Part shown: positions 39,060 through 51,339 of the stretch, one piece after another
How positions within the stretch are numbered: the first letter of the stretch is position 1
How the letters are laid out: each line of letters begins with the position of its first letter
Assembly: GCF_019925205.1 (NCBI RefSeq)
Contig: NC_083560.1
Coordinates: forward strand, 38,672,270-38,736,269
Reading direction: 5' to 3'
Source: Metopolophium dirhodum
Lineage: Eukaryota > Arthropoda > Insecta > Hemiptera > Aphididae
DNA: 64,000 nt
Notes under the pieces: model-generated
Database searches by the model: none
Seen by the model: the letters and a program-made list of their open reading frames with translations, nothing else
What the model was told of the DNA's origin: nothing
Made by a program: the position numbers and the translations under genes

Positions 39060-40780
39060 ATAATAATAATTTTCATTTTTATTCACTTTTCACATTTACT
39101 TAAATTCTTTAAATACTTAAATACACTAAATTTACTCATTGATATTTACTTTTTTTTTAATGATTCCACTAAAATGTATTTGTAATCTATAATATTTGTT
39201 GGAAAAGAAATTTCGTTCCTATATACCGGATTTCCCATGACAGCACTCACTTTTTTTTAGCTATTCATAGAAATTAACATTTTTTATTTTTATTTTTACT
39301 GCACTTATAAAATAAAGAAATAACGTAGAGTTACCAATACTATATTTTTGTAATATTATTCAAAGTCTAATCGACTCTGTTATGTACGAGTAGTTGATCG
39401 AATTCTAGATCTAGCTAAAGAAAAAAGAAAAAAGTTTATATTCGATTAAAAAAAATATTTATTTTTTTTTATTTCGTATCATTCACTTTTTTTAAAATTT
39501 AAGTTTTTTTAAATATTCCAATGTGAATTCATTGTTGAAACATGAGAATTTTAAAACGGATGTCGTGCTATGCGCCCCTATTGGCTAATTATGTATATTA
39601 TTTTTAGGTATAGCATTAAAATATCATGTTATTTTCGTACTATTGTGACTTGAGGAGGCAACCGATTCGGTCGCCTACCGTGCTTTCACAGTGTACACGG
39701 GCACCCCGAACGGATCACTTTGGTGAAATTATTTATCGCCTCCTCAGAAAATGATTGCCAAAACCGCCACTGGTTGATAGTTAAGGACTATTATAATAGA
39801 GCAAAATACTTGTAGCTACAAAATATTTTTAAATACACAAGCATTCGATCACTATTAAATCGAAAATATTTAATTTTAGTTTTATACAATTACCATATAA
39901 ATATAAATCATAATCTTATAACTCATAAACTACCTACAACCTACTCACCGTAAAGTTGATTTAAATAAATCAAAATACTTAGAAAACATTTTTGCTTTGA
40001 AATATAAAATTAAAACTGTGTTCATTCAAAAAAAACTTCAAAAAATTTTTGAGATAAAATATTACAAAATATATATTATTTTTAAAAAATTTGTTTTTTT
40101 GACGAATATTTTCAAAAATGTTTATATATTTTTTAATAATGCGTGTATTTGATAAAATAATATCGTTATTTTATTTTAATTTTAAAACTAATTACGTTCC
40201 TATAAATTTGGAATAATTAATATAATATAATTAGGGACTGAGGTGACTAAGTTTATTTTAAAGTTGCTTACTTTTATTTTTTACACAGGTAAAATAGGTA
40301 AAGCTCAACAAATCAAAAAGTAACATTATATTCATACGATTGGTGGACGTTTTGTCACATCGACCCAAAAGCCAACACGACTAGGTACAAATAGACACAA
40401 CGTTTGGACACATAAAATAAAAGGTATTTTATAATTTTACCAGGCAAATCAGCGAACGTTTGGGTACACCATACACATATTATACAAGACATGTTTACAC
40501 TTTATAAACACGTGATCTACAATAGTGGTATACTCATATTATACTTTATCTCCAAACCAATTAATATCAATTACTTACATTATTTTGATTGTTCTGTGAT
40601 TATTATTATCGTAGTATACGCGACTAGAAATTTATACGCAATATAATATTGTACTTGTACTTGTACTTGTTATCGATCAATAATTCAGACAATGTTGAGT
40701 ATAATATTTAAAAAAAAATAATGGGTTTAAAGTTGACAACGATATAAGGAACTATCTATATGACATCGCTCTACTTTTTG
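39060..40780. other. AT-rich intergenic DNA
   Basis: No gene was recognised. A GC-richer patch at 39640-39760 looks transposon-derived. A short hexamer run (TACTTG, three copies) sits near 40652-40671. Confidence 0.45.
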
Positions 40781-40789
40781 ACGGAAAAA

Positions 40790-41263
40790 AATAAATATAG
40801 ATAAGTAAATAAAAAAAATAAGATCTTAATAGAATTTTTGTAATGAATGACCAAATATTTTAATATGATATGACAAAATAAAATAATTAAAATATAAATA
40901 ATAAAAAATAAAGTAATAAACATTTTTTGGAGACTAGCAGTGTCACTTGGTTAACGCTAATAGTCTATAAAAAATAAAATGTAAAAGTATAAAAGTAAAA
41001 GATGTGCACTTAAACGTTGGTACTCAAACGTAGTATTATTTTAAAAATATAAATTGGAAAAAAATGAATATAGATAAGTAAATAAATAAAATACGATCTT
41101 AATAGAATTTTTGTAATGAATGACCAAATATTTTAATATAATATGACAAAATAAAATATTTAAAATTTTAATAATAAAAAATAAAGTAATAAACATTTTT
41201 TGGAGACTAGCGGTGTCTCTTGGGTAACGCTAATAGTCTATAAAAAATAAAATGAAAAAGTAT
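40790..41263 (+). repeat. Tandem repeat of about 273 bp, two units
   Basis: GATCTTAATAGAATTTTTGT occurs at 40822 and 41095, and the following text (GGAGACTAGC, GGTAACGCTAATAGTC) repeats with few changes. The rest of the second unit (GTGCACCTAAACATTGG...) resumes at about 41886, so about 620 bp was inserted into unit two. Confidence 0.65.
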
Positions 41264-41375
41264 GTCGTATATTATAGACAGTGGTCAAAATAATATTATT
41301 TAATATATATGTAATATAGGTGGGAATATTTCAAATTGTAAATTATCGACATAGGTCAGGCCAGCGAAGCAATAA

Positions 41376-41879
41376 TGTGCTGAGGTGACAATAATATTTT
41401 CTATATAACACCGCCGTACGCGCAGGCACGGCCCCCGTTGTCGCTGAGTGATTCGGCGAGAACGTAGCTACGACGTGCGTGTGAAGCGCCGATCGTAGTA
41501 CGGGCTAGGCGATCTGAATTTGCTAAGTGTTTTATTTATGTTTGTTTTAAATACAATAAAAGTGTTTCCGACCTGAAAACCCGAGTTAAACATTATTTTA
41601 GTCATTCTTACGTTCTTACATTTTATAGGAACAGCGCCGGGATATACGTACTATGTGTCAATGAAGTTTTATTAAACTGAATAGTGCCAAGGTATATGTA
41701 ATCTTTGAGTCATTTCAACTAGATAGGAACGAACTAAGAATTGACAAGCGCCTACCATCGTACCTCAACGAGTTAACAGTGCCATTCTAATTAACTTTAG
41801 AGAGCGTCATTAACTAGAGAATACGAGGGTAAGGCGATAGTTGGTTTACCGCGTATTGTCTAATACGGGTGATACCACA
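41376..41879. mobile_element. Possible solo LTR or LTR-like insert
   Basis: It begins TGTGCTGAGGTGACAATAAT and ends near GGTGATACCACA (TG...CA), with an AATAAA-like word (CAATAAAAG near 41556) and a GC-rich middle. A second TGTGCTGAGATGACAC start lies at 14519. No target duplication is visible. It interrupts the 273-bp tandem unit. Confidence 0.3.
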
Positions 41880-42679
41880 AATTTGAAAGTAAAAAATGTG
41901 CACCTAAACATTGGTACCGAAACGGCCAAACGTAGTATTATTTTAAAAATATAATGTTACCCAAATGTTGTATTTATTTTTGGTGTCTGAAAAAAAGTGT
42001 CTCTAAACGTGTGTTCCCAATCGTTCTCCCGAAACTCAGGTAAAAATACCGTTTTGTGCCCAAACGTGTTACGGCAATTCATATGAGGTTGAAAAAAAAG
42101 CATGAAATATTTCTAAAGAAATATGATTATATCTTAAACCAGAAAATTATATTTTTAAATAAATGAAAACGAGAATTATTTTTAAATTTTGTAATTATTA
42201 GAATTGTATTTTATGACACATACATAGTGATTTATTTATTAATGCTAACTATCAGGTAGTTAAAACTTTTACAAACTTTTAAATGGAGAGGACAATTTTT
42301 TTTTATGACAAAATTATCGATAAAATAAATACTATTGATAAACTTATAAATATAGGAAATACCCACAAAATATTTTTTTTCCACAATAGATGTACCTACG
42401 AGGGATCGATCGAGGCACATTTTTAAAATTGTATTTAGTTAATTAAATATCTAAGTTGGAAATTCTGAACTTTTTTTGAATTTTTTACAATTTTTATTGC
42501 AATTTAAATTACAAAAATTCAAAATGTGGCTCGATCGTCCCCTTGTATATATTACGGAAAATCCTAATATTTTTTCAGAATGAAAATCGTGATAATTTTC
42601 GACACGTATCGTTGGAATTCGAAACGGTAGTTTTTGACAAAAAAAGACGTGGTAGTGAGGCCTCTTATTAGCAGCCATC

Positions 42680-43111
42680 AAGAGGACGCTACACCCGCGT
42701 GTGATGTTGTCTCCGTCTTACAAACGCGTAACATACCAAATTTATGCTCAGAAATTCACGTTTTAGGTCGTTAGCTTAAAGATTAGAGTGAATCGACCTA
42801 TTATGAAACTTAATGGTAAGAGTATTATCTGTGTTTTGTTGCAATTTTTTTTTCGATAATTCAGTTTATAAGTAAGTTATAGCAAGTATAATAAATGTAA
42901 ATTAAAAATGCTCATAAATCACTTTAAAACTGAATTATTGTAAAAAAACTTCCAACAAAACACAGATAATATTCTTACCATTAAGTTTTATAATAGGTCG
43001 ATTCACTCTAATTTTTAAGATAACGGCATAAAACTTGAATTTCTAAGCGTAAATTTGGTATGTTATGCGTTTGTAAGACGGAGACAACACATGCGGGTAT
43101 GGTGTCTTCTT
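42680..43111. mobile_element. Foldback MITE, arms about 190 bp
   Basis: The arms are near-perfect inverses. The outer part has AGAGGACGCTACACCCGC / GCGGGTATGGTGTCTTCT and GTTGTCTCCGTCTTACAAAC / inverse; the inner part has CTTAATGGTAAGAGTATTAT / inverse. The right edge is followed by TAA (TTAA context) and the left edge by a mutated TCAA. A lone arm of the same family lies at 58312-58440, and a diverged one at 44870-45010. Confidence 0.75.
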
Positions 43112-43148
43112 AATATAAAATAAAATATCCAAACTGACAAACCGTCAC

Positions 43149-43835
43149 CGCTCAGAATCGTTTTTCGTGTATAATGATATCATATCATTGAGTTTAAATT
43201 TAATAACATCCATTATACAGTGACCCACTTGTAACCTACTGTACAGAAAAGAGACATCCACTTACCAACTATTTTTTTAATAAATGTAGAAAAACTATGA
43301 GGAATCTTGTATAATGTAATATGTATTACGTTTTCAAAACTTAGATTTAACAAGAAAAATTTTCATCAATTTCTAACTCAAAATAATTTGCATATTTTTT
43401 TTTTGCATTAATTTTTGTCATAATTCGAACTTTAAATGTTTATAAAAAAAATTGATTATAATATTATGGATTTTAATATTTTTCTACTGCCATTGTAACA
43501 TTATGTTAAGAGCCTTGTATTAAATTTTACGCTTTTTACTAAATTAATAATATTTCATTGACATTTAAAGAAAAAAAACTGAAAAAATTGAAAATTTTAA
43601 AGTGTGTAGAAAATGCTAGTATTCAGTAAAAAATGCATGTCTCTGGGGTCTTTCGTTTTAGAGCTACATCAAAATTCAAAAACGTTTTTATCAAAAACCG
43701 TTTGTCCTTAATTTTTCTTTTGTGTTTTCTGGCGCTTTTGTTAACTACCTGGAAATTTTTATTTTTGACCCCCTTAAGTAACAACTAGATTCTCTCTCCA
43801 ATCAAAAAAATTTTTTTAAGTAAGCATTTTTTACG
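43149..43835 (+). repeat. Interspersed repeat family R, copy 3 (arrangement B, 3' truncated)
   Basis: It begins CGCTCAGAATCGTTTTTC with the inverse module, then AACTATGAGGAATCTTG and the common body. The match fades after the GACCCCC / CAACTAGATTC block near 43800 and the usual terminus is missing. Confidence 0.55.
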
Positions 43836-44546
43836 TGCATAATTTTAGATATTTTGTTGCATATAAATGCATATTTTTTTAACTTTTTAAGGCATATTTC
43901 AATGCATTTTGCCAATTTTGAGTGCATAAATGCATGCTTATTTAGGTATTTTTCAGGGCATGAACTTACGAGCCCTGACTATTATCATTGAGAATATATT
44001 TTACTATCTATACTCAATGCTATTATTATTGTCGATGTATACGTGTCACGCATAAGTTAGGATTACTGTTCTTCTTGAGGCTGGTTGTCCGTCTGACGAC
44101 CACTTGCGGTCTAGACCTACCGAGAGAATATCACACGCCGGATGTCCCATTTATCTATATATGCATTATCACAACAAAAACCCTTCGTAAACCACGTGTA
44201 AAAATGGCTATAAGTATAAAAAAATATAAGATCTTTAAGCACTATAAATATGTGATATCATGAATAAAAGCTAAGTATATTAAATTTTAATAAACGTATT
44301 TTGTTTCAATAGTTTATTTACTTGGCGCGGAATTATTTCTCAAGAGAAACAAAGTGTGATGAACAAAATAATTAAACGGTGAAGGACTATTAAAATATAA
44401 CTTATTTTCATTTTAAACATATTAATATTTATATATATTATTCTAAATAATTCCTCGCCAAGTAAATAAATTATTGAAACAAAATGAGTTTACTTAAATA
44501 TTATTTAATATACTTAGAATGTATTCATGATATCACATATTTATAG

Positions 44547-45999
44547 TAGTGGCGCATTTAAGAGAGGAGAGCGGGACAAATGCCCCGCGTGCCAAATTTT
44601 AGGGACGGAAAAATTTTTATAGCAAACCATTACCTATCAGAACCTTTTAAAAAAATATTTTTTTTTTTTAAAACTAACTCAAATGACAGCAAGACATAAT
44701 GATATCTGCCGAGCTTTTAAAAAGTGAACACAATACAGATTTAGGAACTTAATTTTACAATGAAAGTATTCATTTTGGATATTATTTAAAAATCATTTCC
44801 AATTCTCCTCTAAGTATACAAGACATGTCAGTGTTTATAAGAAAAAATAATATCTTACCTTAAGAGGTTAACTTGGGAGGTACACCAGCTTACGATCTCT
44901 ACGTCTTACAAATGCATAAAATAGCAAATTGCAGGTACGTCCAGCAGATCACATTTAGCTCTATTAGTTTAAAAATTAGAGTGAATTGACTACTTATAAA
45001 ATTAAGAATTAAGACAATTATCTAGTGGGGTAGTGAATCTCTAACGGTTTTTAGAATCTGAGCGGAGCGATGAATGTATTGATTTTACAATAATGTTTTG
45101 TTTTTTATATATATATCTGTCATCATGGGATTTTCTTCGATTTGGAAGGTCAATATTTAAAATTCTCAATAGTTTTCAAAAACTACATCAAAATTAAGGG
45201 AAAATGGGAATTTTTACGCAAAATTGGTTTTTGAAAAAATCGATTTTGATTTTTGCGTAACTCTAAAACAAATGACCGTACATGAAAATTTCCTTGAATA
45301 TTTATATTAACATTTGGTATAGGTACACCATAAAATATTCAAAATATTTTGACATGTTTTAAACTGTTTACGGACATTATCAATTTTAATTTTTTTTAGT
45401 TTTTTTTCTATCAATTTCAATATAATTTTATTTGTTGGGCTTCCAAATTTAATACAAGACTCTTAAAATATTTTTACAATGACATTTGAAAAATATTAAA
45501 AATCCATATTCACAATTTATTTTTATAAGCATTTAAAGTTAGAATTTTGACCAAAAGATTAAAAATCACGAACATGTGCAAATTATTTTGAGTTACAAAT
45601 TCCTAAACATTTTTATTTTTAAATATAAGATTTTAAAACGTAATACAAAATTCCTTATAATGTTCTTTATCTTTATCAAAAAAAAATATCTACCTATAAA
45701 AAAGTTCAATTACATGAGCGTTTGAAGTTCAAATTTGTGCAACATTGGATAGTCACCCGATTTCTCATGTAGCGATTTTCATATTTTGTTGTAATTCAAA
45801 AAGGAATGACCGTAGACACTTGAGATTTATATCATATGTTTATTTTATCAATTCCTATACTTGATTAAATTTTCAAAATATTTCGATTTGTTTTAAGCTG
45901 TTTACAGAAACTTTCAATATTAAATGTATATTTCTTGGTGGGTTGAGGGGCGTTAGTAAAATGTTGCCCATGGCTCTTAATGTCTAAATGTCGCTACTG
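44547..45999. mobile_element. hAT-like element inserted in the foldback arm
   Basis: The ends TAGTGGCGCATTTAAGAG and CTTAATGTCTAAATGTCGCTACTG form an inverted pair. The flanking octamers ATTTATAG (44539-44546) and CTTAATAG (46000-46007) agree at 6 of 8. It contains copy 4 of family R (45052-45700), so three layers of insertion are nested here. No transposase frame survives. Confidence 0.6.
45052..45700 (-). repeat. Interspersed repeat family R, copy 4 (minus strand)
   Basis: It starts on the plus strand with TAGAATCTGAGCGGAGCG, the inverse of the usual terminus, and runs through the inverse of the common body to the AGGAATTTTG-type stretch of arrangement B. It lacks the module. Confidence 0.5.
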
Positions 46000-46126
46000 C
46001 TTAATAGTGCTTAAAAATATTATATTTTTTTTTACTTAGCCATTTTTACACGTAGTTTACGAAAGGTTTTTGATAATGATAATGCATCAGTATATTTATC
46101 TATATAATATTATATATATATATATA

Positions 46127-47450
46127 CTAGCTGTCCCTCCCAGCGTTGCCCTGGCATAAGTCACCTTTGTAACTTTCGTTACCCGTCAAATCTACAAACT
46201 CTATATGACTCAAACTTTGTTCAATGCCTTATTCAATATTCGGTGTGTGATGTTCTAGATTTATCTTAATTTTTGTGTTGCCTGGAATAAAAATTCTTAT
46301 TCGCAGCAGTATATTATCAGGTAGGCAATCTACCTGCGGTAGATCACGGACCCTGTGCTGTTTGTACGTAAGTGTATGATTCAACTCTAAAGTATCAAAG
46401 TTATACCAAGTTTGTCGTATTCCACCTATGGTGGATTAATATAATCAATTAATACAAAATCCTAACCTAACCTAACCGTACTAATATTAGATGAATAAAA
46501 GAAAACCAAATTTAACCATTTTTTAATTAGCCTGTCTTCTTCCCAGAGGTCTAATCTACACAAAAACATTAATTTATATATCTATACTTTAATATATAAA
46601 GCTGTAGAGTTTGTTTGTTTGAACGTGCTAATCTCAGGAACTACTAGTTTGAAATGAAAAATTATTTTCTTGTTGTCCATTCATCGAGGAAGGCTATAGG
46701 CTATATCATAACACCACGCTACTACAAATTTATAGAAGCCTGGGAAAGTGCTCAAACAGGAATTTTGAGATTTACGGTGGAAGTGCTTGTTTATATAAAG
46801 GTCGCTATTGGTTTATAGAAGAATAATTTTAAAAAAAAATTGAGCCAAATCGGACCAGCCGTTCTCGATTGATGAGGTAACGTACATTTTTCACGCTCCA
46901 TTTTTGTATAAATAGATTATCATTGAATATATTTATTTATTAATTAATAGTAATAATTATACTAAATAATAGTATAATACTATTGATATTATAATCAATA
47001 TATATAAAAATAAATGTACATTTTGAATAAATTTTATAACTCAAGATGCACCAAACCGATTTCGATAAAAATTTCAGTGCATATTAATATTGATATGTAG
47101 ATGGTTTCTGTGAAGTTTGTACGCTGTGGGATAAGTGGTTCCGGAGTTATGGCCTCTTAAGTGTACACCTGGTGACATGGCCAAAAACAACAACAACGTC
47201 TATACAATTATTTTTATCTATATATATAACCCATAGCAACCATTAAAAAACAAAAATGTCTATCATAAATCTCAAAATTCCTGTTTGAGCACCTACCGAG
47301 GGTGATCACTTGCCTTTTTAAATTAGCCTATGACACTCACAAAGAATGTGGCTTTGTATTGGTGAAAGAATTTTCGAAATCGGTTCAGTAGTTTCGGAGT
47401 TTATCCCCAACAAACAATCAAATCTTTCCTCTTTATAATATTAGTAGAGA
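46127..47450 (-). mobile_element. Non-autonomous Helitron
   Basis: On the minus strand it starts A|TCTCTACTAATATTATAAAG at 47450 and ends GGGAGGGACAGCTAG|T at 46127. That gives 5' TC, 3' CTAG, insertion between A and T, and no target duplication. A short stem (CCAG...CTGG) lies just before the end. The interior carries a second related stretch in plus orientation (about 46590-46915) and a (CCTAA)3 run near 46463. No Rep/helicase frame was found. Confidence 0.65.
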
Positions 47451-47568
47451 TATAATCTTAAATGTAAACAAAAATCATCAAAAATAGTTAAAATCGCAGT
47501 AAAATTAAAAAAAGTCGCTAAAATTGAATTTATTGCAATATTATTTTTTTTTTGTTTAAATTAAGAGT

Positions 47569-48008
47569 TTAAGAGGATGTCAGCGCACTATTTATTTTCT
47601 CTCTCTAGCCCACGCACAACATAGACAAAATTCATTTGCGCAGAATCGTTTTTTCTATGTTTTTAAGTAATCTTAGAGTAAAATCACTCATTACAAAAAA
47701 GATAGAGAATAATATTTTTGAGGGAATGACATATCTCTAAATATTATTTCAAAACAATTTAAACATAATTTAAATTTACAACATTTTTTTGTTTATTTCG
47801 AAAGTCGAATACAAATTCAAATAACAATAAAACATAAAATTGATATGTCATTCCCTCTAAAATATTATTCTCTATCTTTTTTGTAATGGGTGGTTTTACT
47901 CTGAAATTTCTTAAGAATATAGAAAAAACGATTCTGCGCAAATGCGTTTTGTCTATGTTGCGGGTGGGTCAGAGAGAGAAACCAAATAGTGCGCTGACAT
48001 CCTCTTTA
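47569..48008. mobile_element. Foldback MITE, arms about 190 bp
   Basis: AAGAGGATGTCAGCGCAC at 47571 returns inverted as GTGCGCTGACATCCTCTT ending at 48006. The arms stay paired through TTCTCTCTCTAGCCC..., GAATCGTTTTTTCTATG and AAAAGATAGAGAATAATAT. TTAA precedes the left arm and TTTA follows the right arm, fitting a TTAA target with one change. The small frame inside is an arm translation. Confidence 0.75.
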
Positions 48009-48659
48009 CGAAACATATTTTAATCTCACTCAGCAATAAATATAATCATTTACAAAAAACATGCAAATGCAACAACTTTACTGCCCTATTTATGTGTTTA
48101 TGTCGGCGCACACGAATTGCGTAACATGTCAGGTAAACGAACCTTTTTAAACAAAGTTCCTAATGAGATACTGCCATAATAATATAGATAGGTTAGGAAA
48201 AATATAATATCATTATTTAACTCATAAATCATAATCAAATATTTATAAAAAAAAAATTGTAATCGTAGAAACATAATAATATCAATCATAAATCATATTA
48301 TTGTAAAAAGTTAACTATACTAAATTTTAATTTATTCTGTATTTATAAACATATTTTATTAGCTAATTTGTTTTCTTCAACAATAATTTAATTATTGTGA
48401 TTTAATTACGATTTAGCTCATTTATTTATTTTCTATAAATAGTATTATTTCTCATTATAGTTTTCGAACTTTTTCTAGACTTCTTATCAATATTATAATA
48501 TTGGTTTGCATAATTTTAAAAGCTTCTAAACATTTGTATGTTTGAGTGAGGGAATCAAAAAAAACATTAAATAATGATACATTTTTAATTTATGATTATT
48601 ATTTTTGATAAAAAAAAAAATTAAAAATATATTGAAACCACTGGGAACCGCTAAAAAAA

Positions 48660-48915
48660 AATTTCCGTGCTGTTTGTACGTACGTGTATGATTTAAATCT
48701 AAAGTATCAAAGTGATACTAAGTTTGTCGTTTTTACTTAATTCCACCTAAGATGGATTAATATAATCAATTAATACAAAATCCTAACCTAACCTAAAAAC
48801 CGTAATAAAATCCGATGAATAAAAAAAAACCAAATTTAAACCTTTTTAAATTATAGTCTATATTCTTCCTGGAGGTCTAATCTACACACGAAAATTAATT
48901 TATATATATATATAA
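48660..48915. repeat. Dispersed repeat shared with 46358-46590
   Basis: GTGCTGTTTGTACGTACGTG, GGATTAATATAATCAATTAA, a (CCTAA)2-3 run and GGAGGTCTAATCTACAC follow in the same order as in 46358-46590. It is probably an internal piece of the Helitron-like family. Confidence 0.5.
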
Positions 48916-49259
48916 TATATATATATCAGTCCTTTCATTCGTAATGTTTCGAATCCTAGTTGCATTACGGCTTTGACGTGAAGTATTTGATCGTATTGTT
49001 AATGAGAATATCGGCATAATAAAACAAAGTCGTACGTAGAAAATGCGTGATTGTGTAATTATAATACATTTATTTTGTTTTGTTTTTTGTTTATTTAAAT
49101 GGTTGTTATTGATTACAAAAAAACATTATAAACATGGACAATTTGCGACAACATATCAAGTAGGCAATCAACCCGATATAAGTTCAACCACCTTGGTAGA
49201 CAATTCGATAGAAAATTCGATTTGATACGTCCTTGTCCGAATAACTTATGGCCACCAAC

Positions 49260-49530
49260 AATAAATAAATACTAATTAGTAATGTCTACTAATAATTTCT
49301 TCTATAACCAATATAGCAACCATTTATACAAAACAATTACCATCGTAAATCTCAAAATCCCTGTTTGAGCAACTCTCCGGGTCGGGCTTAATGAGTCCAA
49401 TTGTCAATCTAAACCATTCAAGTACCCACTCAAGCACACACAACAAATTTCATTCAAATCGGTCCAGCCGTTTAGGAGGAGTTCAGTGGCATACACATGT
49501 ACAATAGAATTATTTATATAAAGATAGTAC
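49260..49530 (-). mobile_element. Helitron-like fragment
   Basis: It carries the family blocks GTAAATCTCAAAATCCCTGT, CAAATCGGTCCAGCCG and TGTCTACTAATAATTTC seen in 46590-47450. The ends are not well defined. The open frame 49404-49673 across it is not a gene. Confidence 0.45.
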
Positions 49531-49789
49531 ATTGTATAAAGTACGGACATACAATTGTATAAATACTGAGTAAATATTGAGTATTTACACAATAATCTAT
49601 AAGAACGGTTATGTTGTTTATGAGGTAATTGTACGGTAATTTTGTCATATTTTCCCCGGTTACTAGATATCAAACATTGGCAACGCTGGTGCGACGACGA
49701 CGACGACGACGGCTACTGTGATTCTGAATTTAGTATAAATTTCCATTAAAAAGTTCGCACTTTTTCATTTATAGCTTAATTTCTAAACG

Positions 49790-51335
49790 TACGGTTTTGA
49801 TGATTTTTACAAAACTACGTTCTTCACAATATTTCTGATGTTTTGGAGTTTACTTGGAGTTGATTGATGCATTAGAAAATCAGTTGTGACGTATAACAAA
49901 TTTACGTATTTGCATTTTACACAGTTTATATAGGCAACTCCTGCTTCGATATACGAAACTCACGCCGTCATACAGTTATTTTTTTTTTTTACTTAGCTCG
50001 CGCCACAAAAATAATAATAATAATAATAATATTGTTGGTCTGTGAGGTTGATCGAGTTGATCAAAATGCTACTAAAACGTACGAACTAAATCGAAAAATA
50101 GGGAGTTGGAGTATCAGGGACTCATGGTCTAATCGTTCTTTTCTTCAGTTTCGGCAGCGGCGGCGGCGGCTTAGCGGCTGTTGCGACTCACTCAATGGCA
50201 AACACGATCACAGTTATATTAAGCATTTAATAACGATTGCGTGATTTTTAATTTTTTTCAATTAACAAAATAAATAAACCATTTAATTTTAAAAACGGAA
50301 GTGGATATACCTCACGTCCCCATTAATTAATTAAAAGTTATTAATATGTTATAAAAAAAAAAATTTAAAAAGGTGGGTAAGTGGATGTCTCTCTGCTGTA
50401 CATTAGATTTCAAGTGACTCACTGTAATGGATGGTGTTAAATTTGAATTCAATGAAATACGGTTCTGAGCGAAAACGGTCAGTCAGCCTATGATATTACC
50501 AAGTATATTTGATGATATTATTGTGAAAAAAGTAATTTATATACCTATTACCGTGGAGCCTAAGAGCCTTGTTTTCAATTTTCAATCCTTAGCTATAAAA
50601 GTTGAAAATTTTATAAATTTTATAAATTTTCAACTACAAAATAATTATTAAATTTTAAATTTGATAAATTTTGTCAACATTTGAACTTTAAATGCTTATA
50701 CAAAAAAATTGTGCCTATGTATTTTTAATATTTTTCAACTGCTATTAGAACAATATATCAGGAGCCTTATATTAAATTTTCACGCTTTTTTACTTCACAA
50801 TATTTCTGATGTTTTGGAGTTTACTTGGAGTCGATTGATGCATTAGAAAATCAGTTGTGACGTATAATAAATTTACGTATTTGTTTTTTACACAGTTTAA
50901 ATAGGCAACTCCTGCTTCGATATACAAAACTCACGCCGTCATACAGTTATTTTTTTTTTTTACTTAGCTCGTGCCACAAAAATAATAATAATAATAATAA
51001 TAATAATATGGTCTGTGAGGTTGATCACGCTACTAAAACGTACGAACTAAATCGAAAAATAGGGAGTTGGAGTATCAGGGACTCATGGTCTAATCGTTCT
51101 TTTCTTCGGTTTCGGCTGCCGCGACGGCGGCGGCTCGGCGACTGTTGCGACCCACTCAACGGTAATAACGATCACAGCAATAAGAAGCATTTAATAACGA
51201 TTGCGTGATTTTTAATTTTTTTCAATTAACAAAATGAATAGACCAGTTAATTTTAAAAACGGAAGTGTATATACCTCACGTCCTCACTAATTAATTAAAG
51301 ATTCTTAATATGTTGTAAAAAAAAAAATTTTAAAA
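49790..51335 (+). repeat. Direct duplication of about 540 bp flanking a family R copy
   Basis: The text 49828-50365 (GATGTTTTGGAGTTTACTTG, CACGCCGTCATACAG, GGGAGTTGGAGTATCAGGGA, GCATTTAATAACGATTGCGT) returns at 50805-51330 with small changes. A short third piece of the left end lies at 51453-51520. The copies carry (AAT)n runs of different length and CGG-rich stretches. The paired open frames (50032 and 51008) come from this repeat and have no recognisable domain. Family R copy 5 (50371-50792) sits exactly between the two long copies. Confidence 0.7.
50371..50792 (+). repeat. Interspersed repeat family R, copy 5 (arrangement A, truncated)
   Basis: It begins AGGTGGGTAAGTGGATGTC and follows copy 1 through GGTTCTGAGCG and GTCAGTCAGCCTATG. 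It breaks off at CACGCTTTTTTA, where the second copy of the 540-bp duplication starts. Confidence 0.6.
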
Positions 51336-51339
51336 ATTA

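Larger units (their letters stand above)
44152..46092. mobile_element. Foldback element split by a later hAT insertion
   Basis: The left arm 44152-44330 (TGCATTATCA, AAACCCTTCGTAAAC, GTGTAAAAATGGCTA, TATGTGATATCATG, TTACTTGGCG) pairs with right-arm pieces at 44440-44546 and 46000-46092. The two right pieces join smoothly when the insert 44547-45999 is left out. A lone AT-rich spacer separates the arms. Confidence 0.65.

Noticed and set aside
46451..46480. (CCTAA)n run as an interstitial telomere (insect TTAGG)
   Set aside because: Only about three units, and the same run recurs inside a dispersed repeat at 48781, so it belongs to that repeat.
50032..51208. Two related proteins of 66-70 residues suggesting a gene pair
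   Set aside because: They lie in the 540-bp direct duplication beside microsatellites; the likeness is that of the repeat, and no domain or splice context supports a gene.
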